A DNA stretch of 64,000 nt, from positions 620,001 through 684,000 of the forward strand of contig NZ_CP062252.1 of assembly GCF_014863605.1 (NCBI RefSeq), in the 5' to 3' direction. A program made the position numbers and the translations under genes. This document shows positions 10,204 through 18,888 of the stretch, one piece after another. Under the pieces are notes generated by a model that saw nothing but the letters and a program-made list of their open reading frames with translations, was not told where the DNA came from and did no database searches. The stretch comes from Pseudomonas allokribbensis (GTDB taxonomy: Bacteria; Pseudomonadota; Gammaproteobacteria; Pseudomonadales; Pseudomonadaceae). Numbering within the stretch: position 1 is the stretch's first letter; each line of letters opens with the position of its first letter.

Positions 10204-11767
10204 ATCGGCTCAAATACATTCGGGTCGTCAGCAGATACACGGGCAAGCCCGACACCACAATCAACAACGCCGCATAAGGCGCTGCCGCGGCAAATTCGAC
10301 GTTCGCGGTGTGTGCCCAGACTTCGGTCGCCAAGGTGTTGAGCCCGGTCGGACTCAGCAGTAGCGTCGCCGTCAGTTCCTTCATGGCATCCAGAAACACC
10401 AGCGCAAACGCCGCGCCCAGTGCCGGGAAGATGATCGGTAAAGTCACGCGGCAGAACGCGGTGAACGAAGACGCGCCCAGTGTGCGGGCGGCCTCTTCCA
10501 GTTGTGGTGCTGCCTTGTTCAGCGCCGTGCGGATCGGCGCTTGAGCCAGTGGCAGAAACAGCAGCGCATAAGCGATCAGCAACAGCGCGGAAGTCTGGTA
10601 CAGCGCCGGCACGTAATGCAGGGCGAAATACACCAGTGTCAGGGCGATCACCAGCCCCGGCAGCGCGTGCAGCAGATAAGGCAGGCGCTCGGCCCAGATC
10701 GCCAATTGGCCTTTGTAACGTACGACCAGCAACCCGACCGGCACCGCCAGCACCAGACACAATCCTGCGCCGCCCAGAGACAGCGCCAATGAAGACAGTA
10801 AAGCTTCAGTGATCGCGGCAACCGGGAACGCCGCTGACGATCCCACGGCGAGCCAGTACGCCAGCATCCCCAGTGGAATCCCGCTGCCGACAATCGCCAG
10901 CATCAGGCAGTACAGCTGACCCGCAGCGGCCCACGGTCCCAATTGCACTTGCTCGGCGCGACGCGCAGCCCCTTGGCCGGTACGCACATGACGGCCCTTG
11001 CCGCGCACCCGCAGTTCCAGCCACAGCAGCATCAGGCACAGCGCCAGCAGCACCGCAGACAGCATCGCCGCGTTGGCATTGCTGAATTCCAGTTCGAATT
11101 GCTGATAGATCGCGGTGGTGAAGGTTTGCAGACCGATGATCGACAGTGCGCCGAATTCCACCAGCATGTGCAGCGCAATCAATAATGAGCCCGCCAGCAA
11201 AGACGGCCAGAGCAGCGGCAGGGTGACGCGGAAAAACACGCCCCAGCGATTCTGTCCCAGCGTTCGGGCGGACTCTTCAAGGGACGGATCGAGATTGCGC
11301 AGCGTGGCTGCCACCGGCAGGAAGATCAGCGGGTATTTAGACAGGCTCATCACCAGAATCGCCCCGCCGAGCCCTTCGAACTGCGCGCTGAGTGAAACCC
11401 AGGTAAAGCTGCTGACGAAGGCCGGCACCGCGAATGGCAAGCATAGAATCACGCCCCACAGGCGCCGGCCCGGCAGATTGCTGCGCTCCAGCAACCATGC
11501 CAGCGACAGGCCGATCACGCCGCAAGTCACGGTTACGCCGACCATCAGTGCCAGCGTGTTGCGCAGCAGGCCGAACACGTAGGGGCGCCACAGCAAGTGC
11601 AGCGCTTCGCTCCAGCCGGCCTGCCAGGCTTTGAGCCCGACGTAGGCCAGCGGCAATAGACTCATGACCACCAGCAACAACACCGGCAGCACCAGCCAGA
11701 TCGATGGCCGCTTGCGGCGTGGCACGTAACCCCCGCGAGCGGCGGAGGCGGATAGCGATGCGGTCAT
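10202..11767 (-). CDS. ferric iron ABC transporter permease (FbpB/HitB type)
   Basis: 521 residues with about 12 hydrophobic helices: two fused BPD_transp_1 permease domains, as in SfuB/FbpB/HitB. EAA-like loops appear twice, first around LEESARTLGQNRWGVFFRVT and then LEEAARTLGASSFTAFCRVT; these contact an ATPase subunit. It moves Fe3+ across the inner membrane. The ATG overlaps the stop of the upstream binding-protein gene by one base. No ATPase gene follows, so the nucleotide-binding subunit must come from elsewhere, as in the hitAB arrangement of P. aeruginosa. Confidence 0.93.
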   Translation of the reverse strand: MTASLSASAARGGYVPRRKRPSIWLVLPVLLLVVMSLLPLAYVGLKAWQAGWSEALHLLWRPYVFGLLRNTLALMVGVTVTCGVIGLSLAWLLERSNLPGRRLWGVILCLPFAVPAFVSSFTWVSLSAQFEGLGGAILVMSLSKYPLIFLPVAATLRNLDPSLEESARTLGQNRWGVFFRVTLPLLWPSLLAGSLLIALHMLVEFGALSIIGLQTFTTAIYQQFELEFSNANAAMLSAVLLALCLMLLWLELRVRGKGRHVRTGQGAARRAEQVQLGPWAAAGQLYCLMLAIVGSGIPLGMLAYWLAVGSSAAFPVAAITEALLSSLALSLGGAGLCLVLAVPVGLLVVRYKGQLAIWAERLPYLLHALPGLVIALTLVYFALHYVPALYQTSALLLIAYALLFLPLAQAPIRTALNKAAPQLEEAARTLGASSFTAFCRVTLPIIFPALGAAFALVFLDAMKELTATLLLSPTGLNTLATEVWAHTANVEFAAAAPYAALLIVVSGLPVYLLTTRMYLSR

Positions 11768-12777
11768 CAGTTCAGGCCAACTTCGCGTTCCAGGTCCAGC
11801 GCTTCTTCGGCATTGCCCAGGTCGGCGGGCGTGACGTCCGGCGCTTCCAGTTCACTGAAAGGCTTGAGGCCGCGATCCGACTCCATGCCTTTGTGCAGCG
11901 GATACTCGGCAGTCGTCTGGGTGATCACACGCTGGCCTTCTTCGCTGGCCATGTACGCGAGGAATTGCTGGGCTTCTTTTGGATGCTTGCTGGATTTCAG
12001 CACGGCTGCGCTGGAGACGGTAATCAAACCGCCCACATCGCCGCCGGTGAAGTAATGCAGTTTGGAGTCGAGCTTGCCTTTCTCCCGTTGCAGGGCGAAC
12101 CAGTAGTAGTTGTTCACCAGTACGGTGGCGACTTCGCCGTTTTCCACAGCCTTGAGGGCGACCATGTTGTTGCTGTAGGTTTTGCCGAAGGCGCGCAGGC
12201 CGGTCAGCCATTCTTCGGCGGCTTCGCGACCGTGCTTTTTGATGATGGCGACGGCCTGTTCCTGAAACGCGCCGCTGGTGGGCACGAAACCGACCTTGCC
12301 TTGCCATTGTGGGTCGGCGAAATCCAGGACCGATTTCGGCAGGTCCTTTTCATCGACCAGTTTCGGGTTGAAAGCCACCACGCGGACCCGGGCGGTGACG
12401 CCGATCCAGGTGCCGTTGCCGGCGACGTATTCTTTTGGCAGAACGGCCAGGGTTGCATCGTCGGCCTTGGCCAGCAGGCCTTGTTCGCCGAGGTTGTTCA
12501 GCGGTGGGGATTCTTCGGTGTAGATGACGTCGGCGGGGGAGCGGTCGCCTTCTTCGATGATCTGGCTGGCGAGCTGGTTGCTGCTGCCCTTGCGTACATT
12601 GACGTGAATGCCGGTCTTGGCTTCGAAGGCTTTGGCGATCGCATCGCCGACTTCCTTGTGTTGACCGTTGTAGAGCGTCAGGGAAACCGCGTCGGCAGCC
12701 TGGGTGAGGGGAGTGGCGAGTGCCAGGCCGAGCAGGGTGAAGGTCAAGCCGCGGCGCAGGGTATTTCGAAACATCAT
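11767..12777 (-). CDS. periplasmic ferric iron-binding protein (FbpA/HitA type)
   Basis: 336 residues with a signal peptide (MMFRNTLRRG...LTQA, cleavage near residue 27). Mature protein starts ADAVSLTLYNGQHKE, the SBP_bac fold of FbpA/AfuA/HitA. The adjacent tyrosines Y224-Y225 in NNYYW are the iron ligands conserved in this family. It captures Fe3+ in the periplasm for the permease encoded next. AGGAA lies eight bases upstream of the ATG. A Fur-box-like sequence lies about 40-55 bases upstream, so iron repression is likely. Confidence 0.94.
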   Translation of the reverse strand: MMFRNTLRRGLTFTLLGLALATPLTQAADAVSLTLYNGQHKEVGDAIAKAFEAKTGIHVNVRKGSSNQLASQIIEEGDRSPADVIYTEESPPLNNLGEQGLLAKADDATLAVLPKEYVAGNGTWIGVTARVRVVAFNPKLVDEKDLPKSVLDFADPQWQGKVGFVPTSGAFQEQAVAIIKKHGREAAEEWLTGLRAFGKTYSNNMVALKAVENGEVATVLVNNYYWFALQREKGKLDSKLHYFTGGDVGGLITVSSAAVLKSSKHPKEAQQFLAYMASEEGQRVITQTTAEYPLHKGMESDRGLKPFSELEAPDVTPADLGNAEEALDLEREVGLN

Positions 12778-12814
12778 TCGCAGGGTTCCTCACTGTCGCA
12801 TTGCAAAAACTTGC

Positions 12815-12833
12815 AACAATGATAAACGATATC
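12815..12833 (-). promoter_or_regulatory. probable Fur box upstream of the iron importer
   Basis: The 19-mer AACAATGATAAACGATATC matches the Fur consensus GATAATGATAATCATTATC at 14 of 19 positions. It overlaps a perfect 14-base palindrome, AAACGATATCGTTT, at 12824-12837. Location upstream of an FbpA/HitA gene supports the call. Confidence 0.65.
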
Positions 12834-12912
12834 GTTTCTCAAATGCTCCTTGCGGGGAGAGGGTGTGTCTGGTAGGCGCTGTGTCTCGGGCCTTTCCAAA
12901 CCCCGGAAACGC

Positions 12913-12936
12913 AAAAACCCGCTTTCGCGGGTTTTT
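12913..12936 (-). terminator. terminator of the first tRNA-Leu gene
   Basis: AAAAACCCGC, loop TTTC, GCGGGTTTTT. It lies 34 bases past the 3' end of the tRNA at 12970-13056 and is identical in its arms to the terminator at 13174-13197. Confidence 0.85.
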
Positions 12937-12969
12937 GTGAGATTCAAGATCGTGACCTTGAATTTGAAT

Positions 12970-13056
12970 TGGTGCCCAGAAGAAGACTCGAACTTCCACG
13001 ACCGTAAGGTCACCAGCACCTGAAGCTGGCGTGTCTACCAATTTCACCATCTGGGC
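12970..13056 (-). tRNA. tRNA-Leu (anticodon CAG), copy 1
   Basis: The minus strand starts GCCCAGATGGTGAAATTGGT and folds as a class II tRNA of 87 bases with a long variable arm. The anticodon stem-loop CCAGC-TTCAGGT-GCTGG gives anticodon CAG (reads CUG). GTTCGAGTC is the T-loop, and CCA is encoded at the 3' end. A consensus promoter lies upstream and a terminator downstream. Copy 2 is at 13237-13323. In P. aeruginosa two tRNA-Leu genes occupy the same place before rnr. Confidence 0.97.
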
Positions 13057-13090
13057 TTCATCTTCAGCGTTGCCGCTGTTGATGTGGCGC

Positions 13091-13119
13091 ACTATACGGA
13101 GCGTCTTTTGATCTGTAAA
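13091..13119 (-). promoter_or_regulatory. sigma-70 promoter of tRNA-Leu copy 1
   Basis: On the minus strand TTTACA (13119-13114), a 17-base spacer, then TATAGT (13096-13091). The sequence between -10 and tRNA contains GC-rich bases typical of stable RNA discriminators. Confidence 0.8.
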
Positions 13120-13173
13120 CCCCTGATTTGATTTTAATAAATCAGTTTTAAGAAAATGACGGCTTAGAATGCA

Positions 13174-13197
13174 AAAAACCCGCTTTCGCGGGTTTTT
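13174..13197 (-). terminator. terminator of the second tRNA-Leu gene
   Basis: Arms AAAAACCCGC and GCGGGTTTTT around TTTC, 40 bases past the 3' end of the tRNA at 13237-13323. It separates the two tRNA units. Confidence 0.85.
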
Positions 13198-13236
13198 GTG
13201 TGAGTCTTGAAACTGATCTAGTCTCAAACTCGAAAT

Positions 13237-13323
13237 TGGTGCCCAGAAGAAGACTCGAACTTCCACGACCGTAAGGTCACCAGCACCTGAAGCTGGCGTG
13301 TCTACCAATTTCACCATCTGGGC
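13237..13323 (-). tRNA. tRNA-Leu (anticodon CAG), copy 2
   Basis: Identical over its whole 87 bases, as far as I can compare by eye, to the copy at 12970-13056, including the encoded CCA. It has its own promoter (13359-13387) and terminator (13174-13197), so each copy is a complete transcription unit. Confidence 0.97.
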
Positions 13324-13358
13324 ATCTCGGCAACGTGTGTACGTCGTCGATGGCGCGC

Positions 13359-13387
13359 ACTATACGGAGCGTCTTTTTAACTGTAAA
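13359..13387 (-). promoter_or_regulatory. sigma-70 promoter of tRNA-Leu copy 2
   Basis: Minus strand TTTACA, 17-base spacer, TATAGT: the same -35, -10 and spacing as copy 1, with nearly the same spacer (GACGCTCCG shared). Confidence 0.8.
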
Positions 13388-13549
13388 CCCCTGCCAGCAA
13401 AAAAAAATGGTTTTTTTTACCAGCGGTGTTCAAAACGCCTTTCAGACGTCGATACAAGGCTCAAGACGCGCCTTATAGAGTCGGAAATTTCCCGTTTGAT
13501 GGCGCCTATGCCAAACTAACCCGCATATAGACAAGGTGAAAACTCTCTA

Positions 13550-16180
13550 ATGGCCGATTGGCAGTCCCTCGATCCCGAGGCCGCTCGTGAAGCGGAAAAA
13601 TATGAAAACCCTATTCCCAGCCGCGAACTGATCCTTCAGCACCTTGCTGATCGGGGTTCGCCTGCTGCCCGCGAGCAACTGGTCGAAGAATTTGGTCTGA
13701 CCACAGAAGACCAGATCGAAGCCCTGCGCCGCCGCCTGCGCGCCATGGAGCGCGACGCTCAACTGATCTACACCCGTCGTGGCACTTATGCGCCGGTGGA
13801 CAAGCTCGACCTGATCCTCGGTCGCATCAGCGGTCACCGCGACGGCTTCGGCTTCCTGGTGCCGGATGACGGTTCCGACGACTTGTTCATGAGCCCGGCG
13901 CAAATGCGCCTGGTGTTCGATGGCGACCGTGCCCTGGCCCGTGTTTCCGGCCTGGACCGTCGCGGTCGCCGCGAAGGCGTGATTGTCGAAGTGGTGTCCC
14001 GTGCCCACGAAAGCATCGTCGGCCGCTATTTCGAAGAAGGCGGTATCGGCTTTGTTGTCGCGGACAACCCGAAGATCCAGCAGGAAGTGCTGGTCACCCC
14101 GGGCCGCAACGCCAATGCCCAGATCGGTCAGTTCGTCGAGGTGAAAATCACCCACTGGCCGACTCCGCGCTTCCAGCCGCAAGGCGATGTGGTCGAAGTC
14201 GTCGGCAACTACATGGCGCCGGGCATGGAAATCGATGTCGCCCTGCGCACCTACGACATTCCGCACGTCTGGCCTGAGGCCGTTCTGAAGGAAGCCGGCA
14301 AGCTCAAGCCGGAAGTCGAAGAGAAAGATAAAGAGAAACGCGTCGACCTGCGTCATCTGCCGTTCGTCACCATCGACGGCGAAGATGCCCGCGACTTCGA
14401 TGACGCGGTCTACTGCGAATCCAAGCCAGGCAAGCTGCGCCTGTTCTCCGGCGGCTGGAAGTTGTACGTGGCGATTGCCGACGTTTCCAGCTACGTGAAG
14501 ATCGGTTCGGCCCTGGACAACGAAGCCCAGGTGCGCGGCAACTCGGTGTACTTCCCCGAGCGCGTGGTGCCGATGCTGCCGGAGCAGCTCTCCAACGGCC
14601 TGTGCTCGCTGAACCCGCACGTCGATCGTCTGGCCATGGTTTGCGAGATGACCATCTCCAAATCCGGCGAAATGACCGACTACTGCTTCTATGAGGCGGT
14701 GATCCACTCCCACGCCCGTCTGACCTACAACAAGGTCAGCGCGATGCTGGAAACGCCGAAGGCTACCGAAGGGCGCAAGCTTCGCGGTGAATACACCGAC
14801 GTCCTGCCGCACCTGAAACAGCTCTACGCGCTGTACAAGGTATTGCTGGCTGCCCGTCACGTCCGTGGCGCGATCGATTTCGAAACGCAGGAAACCCGGA
14901 TCATCTTCGGTTCCGAGCGCAAGATTGCCGAAATCCGCCCGACCACCCGTAACGATGCTCACAAGCTGATCGAGGAATGCATGTTGGCGGCCAACGTGGC
15001 CACCGCCGAATTCCTGAAAAAGCACGAAATCCCTGCGTTGTACCGTGTCCACGACGGTCCGCCACCGGAGCGTCTGGAAAAACTGCGTGCATTCCTCGGC
15101 GAGCTTGGTCTGTCCCTGCACAAAGGCAAGGACGGCCCGTCGCCGAAGGACTATCAGGCCCTGTTGGCCAGCATCAAGGACCGTCCGGATTTCCACCTGA
15201 TCCAGACCGTGATGCTGCGCTCTCTGAGCCAGGCGGTGTACAGCGCCGAGAACGACGGCCACTTCGGCCTGAATTACGAAGCCTATACCCACTTCACCTC
15301 GCCGATCCGCCGTTACCCGGACTTGCTCACGCACCGGGCGATCCGCAGCGTGATCCATTCGAAACAGGACACCCCGCACGTTCGCCGTGCCGGCGCGATG
15401 ACCATTCCGAAGGCGCGCATCTATCCGTACGACGAGGCGGCCCTGGAACAGCTCGGCGAGCAGTGCTCGATGAGCGAGCGCCGTGCCGACGAAGCAACCC
15501 GCGACGTGGTGAACTGGCTCAAGTGCGAGTTCATGAAAGACCGCGTGGGCGAGTCGTTCCCGGGCGTGATCACTGCCGTGACCGGTTTCGGCCTGTTCGT
15601 CGAGCTGACCGATATCTACGTCGAAGGTCTGGTGCACGTTACGGCGCTGCCGGGCGATTACTACCACTTCGATCCTGTGCATCACCGCTTGGCGGGCGAG
15701 CGCACCGGTCGCAGCTTCCGTCTTGGTGATACCGTTGAAGTGCGGGTCATGCGCGTCGATCTCGACGAGCGCAAGATCGACTTCGAGATGGCCGAAAAAA
15801 CCATCAGCGCGCCAATCGGCCGCAAGAAGCGTGGCACCGAAACTGCTGCTCCAGCGGCCAAGGCTGTGGAAGAAAAGGCTCCGGCAAAAACCGCCAGTCG
15901 TCGTCCGGCCAAGGAAAAGGTGGCCGAGGCTTATCGCCCGAGCGATGCCGTGGCGAAAAACGCCGAATTGCGCAAAAGCCGTGAAATGAAGAAGGCCTTG
16001 CTGGCCGACGCCAAAAACGGTGGTAAAGCGGCGTCCGGGGGAAAGACCGGGCGGTCGGCGCCTGAAAAGGCCACCGGCGGCAAACCAGCCAAACCGAGCA
16101 AACACCGCAAGGGCCCGCCAAAAGCGGGTTCCGCTCCAGCCAGAAGCGGCGGGGCACGTAAACCGAAGGCGAAGTCATGA
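13550..16180 (+). CDS. rnr: ribonuclease R
   Basis: 876 residues. A processive 3'-5' exoribonuclease that degrades structured RNA and acts in rRNA quality control. An N-terminal helix-turn-helix region and cold-shock domains precede the RNB catalytic domain (FVTIDGEDARDFDDAVYCES holds the catalytic Asp cluster; later HFTSPIRRYPDLLTHR). An S1 domain (FPGVITAVTGFGLFVELTD) is followed by a long Lys/Ala/Arg-rich tail from about residue 755. rlmB overlaps its stop by four bases, so the two are co-translated. Confidence 0.97.
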   Translation: MADWQSLDPEAAREAEKYENPIPSRELILQHLADRGSPAAREQLVEEFGLTTEDQIEALRRRLRAMERDAQLIYTRRGTYAPVDKLDLILGRISGHRDGFGFLVPDDGSDDLFMSPAQMRLVFDGDRALARVSGLDRRGRREGVIVEVVSRAHESIVGRYFEEGGIGFVVADNPKIQQEVLVTPGRNANAQIGQFVEVKITHWPTPRFQPQGDVVEVVGNYMAPGMEIDVALRTYDIPHVWPEAVLKEAGKLKPEVEEKDKEKRVDLRHLPFVTIDGEDARDFDDAVYCESKPGKLRLFSGGWKLYVAIADVSSYVKIGSALDNEAQVRGNSVYFPERVVPMLPEQLSNGLCSLNPHVDRLAMVCEMTISKSGEMTDYCFYEAVIHSHARLTYNKVSAMLETPKATEGRKLRGEYTDVLPHLKQLYALYKVLLAARHVRGAIDFETQETRIIFGSERKIAEIRPTTRNDAHKLIEECMLAANVATAEFLKKHEIPALYRVHDGPPPERLEKLRAFLGELGLSLHKGKDGPSPKDYQALLASIKDRPDFHLIQTVMLRSLSQAVYSAENDGHFGLNYEAYTHFTSPIRRYPDLLTHRAIRSVIHSKQDTPHVRRAGAMTIPKARIYPYDEAALEQLGEQCSMSERRADEATRDVVNWLKCEFMKDRVGESFPGVITAVTGFGLFVELTDIYVEGLVHVTALPGDYYHFDPVHHRLAGERTGRSFRLGDTVEVRVMRVDLDERKIDFEMAEKTISAPIGRKKRGTETAAPAAKAVEEKAPAKTASRRPAKEKVAEAYRPSDAVAKNAELRKSREMKKALLADAKNGGKAASGGKTGRSAPEKATGGKPAKPSKHRKGPPKAGSAPARSGGARKPKAKS

Positions 16181-16944
16181 GTCAGTTGGAAAAAATCTAC
16201 GGCGTTCACGCGGTAGAAGCGTTGCTGCGTCACCACCCTAAGCGCGTCAAGCAGATCTGGCTGGCTGAAAGCCGCAACGATCCGCGGGTGCAGACGCTGA
16301 TCGAGCTGGCCAACGAAAACCGGGTCCAGATCGGTCAGGCCGAGCGCCGTGAAATGGACGCATGGGTCGAAGGCGTGCACCAGGGTGTGGTGGCGGACGT
16401 CAGTCCGAGCCAGGTCTGGGGCGAAGCGATGCTCGACGAGTTGCTCGATCGCACCGAAGGCGCGCCGCTGTTGCTGGTGCTCGACGGCGTGACCGATCCG
16501 CACAACCTCGGCGCCTGCCTGCGTTCGGCGGACGCTGCCGGTGCGCTGGCGGTTATCGTGCCGAAAGACAAATCGGCCACCCTGACGCCCGTCGTGCGTA
16601 AAGTGGCCTGCGGTGCGGCGGAAGTGATTCCGCTGGTGGCCGTCACCAACCTCGCGCGCACCCTGGAAAAGCTCCAGCAGCGCGGGCTGTGGGTTGTCGG
16701 CACGGCGGGTGAGGCCGAGGTCAGCATCTACGACCAGGATCTGACCGGCCCGACCATCCTGATCATGGGCGCCGAAGGCAAAGGCATGCGTCGCCTGACT
16801 CGTGAACATTGCGACTACCTGGTGAACCTGCCGATGGCCGGTAGCGTCAGCAGTCTCAACGTGTCGGTTGCGACGGGCGTGTGCCTGTTCGAGGCCCAGC
16901 GCCAGCGCGGGGCCAAGGCCAAGGCGGCTGCCAAGAAGCCTTAA
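16177..16944 (+). CDS. rlmB: 23S rRNA (guanosine-2251-2'-O)-methyltransferase RlmB
   Basis: 255 residues. A SPOUT-family methyltransferase that modifies G2251 in the 23S rRNA P-loop. MSQLEKIYGVHAVEALLRHHP is the substrate-binding N-domain; the knot motifs NLGACLRSADAAGA, MGAEGKGMRRL and MAGSVSSLNVSVATGV bind SAM. ATGA overlap (16177-16180) with rnr links translation; the pair rnr-rlmB is conserved in gammaproteobacteria. Confidence 0.97.
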   Translation: MSQLEKIYGVHAVEALLRHHPKRVKQIWLAESRNDPRVQTLIELANENRVQIGQAERREMDAWVEGVHQGVVADVSPSQVWGEAMLDELLDRTEGAPLLLVLDGVTDPHNLGACLRSADAAGALAVIVPKDKSATLTPVVRKVACGAAEVIPLVAVTNLARTLEKLQQRGLWVVGTAGEAEVSIYDQDLTGPTILIMGAEGKGMRRLTREHCDYLVNLPMAGSVSSLNVSVATGVCLFEAQRQRGAKAKAAAKKP

Positions 16945-16961
16945 GCCTTACGCCGTCCAAA

Positions 16962-17052
16962 GTGTGGGAGCGAGTCTGTTCGCGAAAGCGGAGTTACATT
17001 CGGCATCATTGTTGAGTGTTTCACCCAATCGCGAGCAGACTGCGCTCCCGCA
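16962..17052. repeat. REPIN-like inverted repeat pair
   Basis: GTGGGAGCGAGTCTGTTCGCG at the left and, about 60 bases on, GCGAGCAGACTGCGCTCCCGC at the right are imperfect inverted copies of the fluorescent-pseudomonad REP sequence. Together they can fold into one long hairpin. It lies between rlmB and rpsF. Confidence 0.6.
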
Positions 17053-17106
17053 GCGTTTTATGGCAGGGCGAAGTTTTGGTGGCTGTTCAAATAATCACCA
17101 ATTGCC

Positions 17107-17135
17107 TTGCACCTCTTCTGTCCCTTCTCTACAAT
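17107..17135 (+). promoter_or_regulatory. sigma-70 promoter of the rpsF operon
   Basis: TTGCAC (17107-17112), 17-base spacer, TACAAT (17130-17135). It precedes rpsF by about 118 bases, leaving a long leader in which ribosomal protein autoregulation could act. Confidence 0.7.
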
Positions 17136-17253
17136 TGCGCCCCTTGCTGTGACGGCAGGCACGCATGTGCCCCGCGCCGGCAAGTCCATAAGTGTCATTC
17201 ACTCCTTGTCTGACCGTTTTTGAGCGGCAGGCTACAACCCGTAAGGAGCATTC

Positions 17254-17682
17254 ATGCGTCATTACGAAATCATCTTTCTGGTCCACCCTGACCAGAGCGA
17301 GCAAGTCGGCGGCATGGTTGAGCGTTACACCAAGCTGATCGAAGAAGACGGCGGCAAAATCCACCGTCTGGAAGACTGGGGCCGTCGTCAACTGGCCTAC
17401 GCAATCAACAATGTTCACAAGGCTCACTACGTGATGCTGAACGTTGAGTGCACCGGCAAGGCTCTGGCCGAGCTGGAAGACAACTTCCGCTACAACGATG
17501 CAGTGATCCGTAACCTGGTCATCCGTCGCGACGAAGCCGTTACCGGCCAGTCCGAGATGCTCAAGGCTGAAGAAAACCGCAGTGAGCGCCGTGAGCGTCG
17601 CGAACGTCCTGAGCACGATGGCAGCGCCGATGGCGATGACAGCGATAGCGACAGCGACAACAGCGATAACGCTGACGAGTAA
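17254..17682 (+). CDS. rpsF: 30S ribosomal protein S6
   Basis: 142 residues. [18 protein letters not shown] starts the alpha/beta S6 fold that pairs with S18 on the 30S platform. After about residue 100 comes an acidic Asp/Ser tail ([16 protein letters not shown]). AAGGAG lies at about 17242-17247. First gene of rpsF-rpsR-membrane protein-rplI. Confidence 0.98.
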   Translation: MRHYEIIFLVHPDQSEQVGGMVERYTKLIEEDGGKIHRLEDWGRRQLAYAINNVHKAHYVMLNVECTGKALAELEDNFRYNDAVIRNLVIRRDEAVTGQSEMLKAEENRSERRERRERPEHDGSADGDDSDSDSDNSDNADE

Positions 17683-17710
17683 TCCACGGACCTTTTAAGG
17701 AGCCTATCAA

Positions 17711-17941
17711 ATGGCACGTTTCTTCCGTCGTCGTAAATTCTGCCGCTTCACCGCTGAAGACGTGAAGGAGATCGATTACAAAGATCTCAACACTCTGAAA
17801 GCCTACGTATCCGAGACCGGCAAAATCGTTCCAAGCCGCATCACCGGTACCAAAGCTCGTTATCAGCGTCAGCTGGCCACCGCTATCAAGCGCGCCCGCT
17901 TCCTGGCCCTGCTGGCCTACACCGACAGCCACGGCCGCTGA
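17711..17941 (+). CDS. rpsR: 30S ribosomal protein S18
   Basis: 76 residues, standard length. [22 protein letters not shown] and [22 protein letters not shown] are characteristic; S18 binds S6 and the 3' major domain of 16S rRNA. It lies 28 bases after rpsF with TAAGGAG before its ATG. Confidence 0.98.
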
Positions 17942-17978
17942 GACCGGGTAGTCGACAAGTAAGTAAGGGATCGAATGC

Positions 17979-18869
17979 ATGCGTGCCTTAGCTGAATTCA
18001 TCATGCGGGGGCGTATGCAGGCCACGCTGGTCGTGGCCGGGTCTGCGGCATTGCCGCTGTTGTTCTGGTTGAGTGCCGCTGCAGGTTGCCTTGTGCTCCT
18101 GCGGCGCGGTTCGGACGCCTTGAGCGTCCTGGGTGTGGGAGTGTTGTCAGCGTTAGTGAGCTGGCACTACCTGAAAGACCCGACGGCACTGATTGTGTTG
18201 CTCGGGACCTGCGGTCTGGCGCTGGTTTTACGCGCCGGTCACACCTGGAATCGCGCGCTGCTGGTCAGCGTGGCCGTGGGATTGTTGATTGCCGTGAGCC
18301 TGGGGACTGTATTCAGTTCCTTCACCGAGACTCTGGCGCAGACGTTTGAACAAGTCTTGCCGCTGGCGATGGGTGAGGTCTACGAGAAATTCTCGGCAGA
18401 TCAGAAGGCAATTCTCACTGCATTGGCGGTCCCACTGTCGATCATTTCGACAGCGGTGTCGTTGCAGGTTTTTAGCGTGCTGTGCCTGATTCTTGGGCGC
18501 TACTGGCAGGCGTTGTTGTATAACCCCGGCGGTTTCGGTCGCGAGTTTCGCGCCATCCGACTGCCGAAAAGCGTTGCGCTGTCGCTTCTGGCCGTCATGT
18601 GTGTGGCACCGTTCTTCGGTCTGCATGCCTTGGTCCTGTTGCCGTTGTGCAGCGTGCCGCTGTTCTTCGCAGGTCTGGCCTTGGTTCACGGGCTGGTGGC
18701 GCAGAAGCGGTTGGCCGGTTTCTGGCTGGTGGGGATATACGTGACGCTCGTGCCTTTCATGCACTTGCTCGGTCCGTTACTGGTGGTCTTGGCCATCGTC
18801 GACAGCCTGATTGATTTTCGCGGTCGTCACGTGTCGAAAGACACCGATAGCGCGAACGGTGAAGGTTAA
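17979..18869 (+). CDS. DUF2232-like integral membrane protein between rpsR and rplI
   Basis: 296 residues, about eight hydrophobic helices, no signal peptide and no catalytic motif I can name. The position between rpsR and rplI matches an uncharacterised P. aeruginosa membrane protein gene. The ATG at 17979 follows AAGGGA; a second in-frame Met lies at residue 9. Cotranscription with S6, S18 and L9 suggests a housekeeping membrane role, but the function is unknown. Confidence 0.85.
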   Translation: MRALAEFIMRGRMQATLVVAGSAALPLLFWLSAAAGCLVLLRRGSDALSVLGVGVLSALVSWHYLKDPTALIVLLGTCGLALVLRAGHTWNRALLVSVAVGLLIAVSLGTVFSSFTETLAQTFEQVLPLAMGEVYEKFSADQKAILTALAVPLSIISTAVSLQVFSVLCLILGRYWQALLYNPGGFGREFRAIRLPKSVALSLLAVMCVAPFFGLHALVLLPLCSVPLFFAGLALVHGLVAQKRLAGFWLVGIYVTLVPFMHLLGPLLVVLAIVDSLIDFRGRHVSKDTDSANGEG

Positions 18870-18888
18870 AAGTTAAGAGGATTTTCAC

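Noticed and set aside
12790..13317. Minus-strand frame covering both tRNA genes
   Set aside because: The repeated text arises from translating the two tRNA-Leu copies; not a protein.
13547..16105. 852-codon open frame on the minus strand opposite rnr
   Set aside because: Shadow of the RNase R reading frame; no recognisable protein features and no ribosome site.
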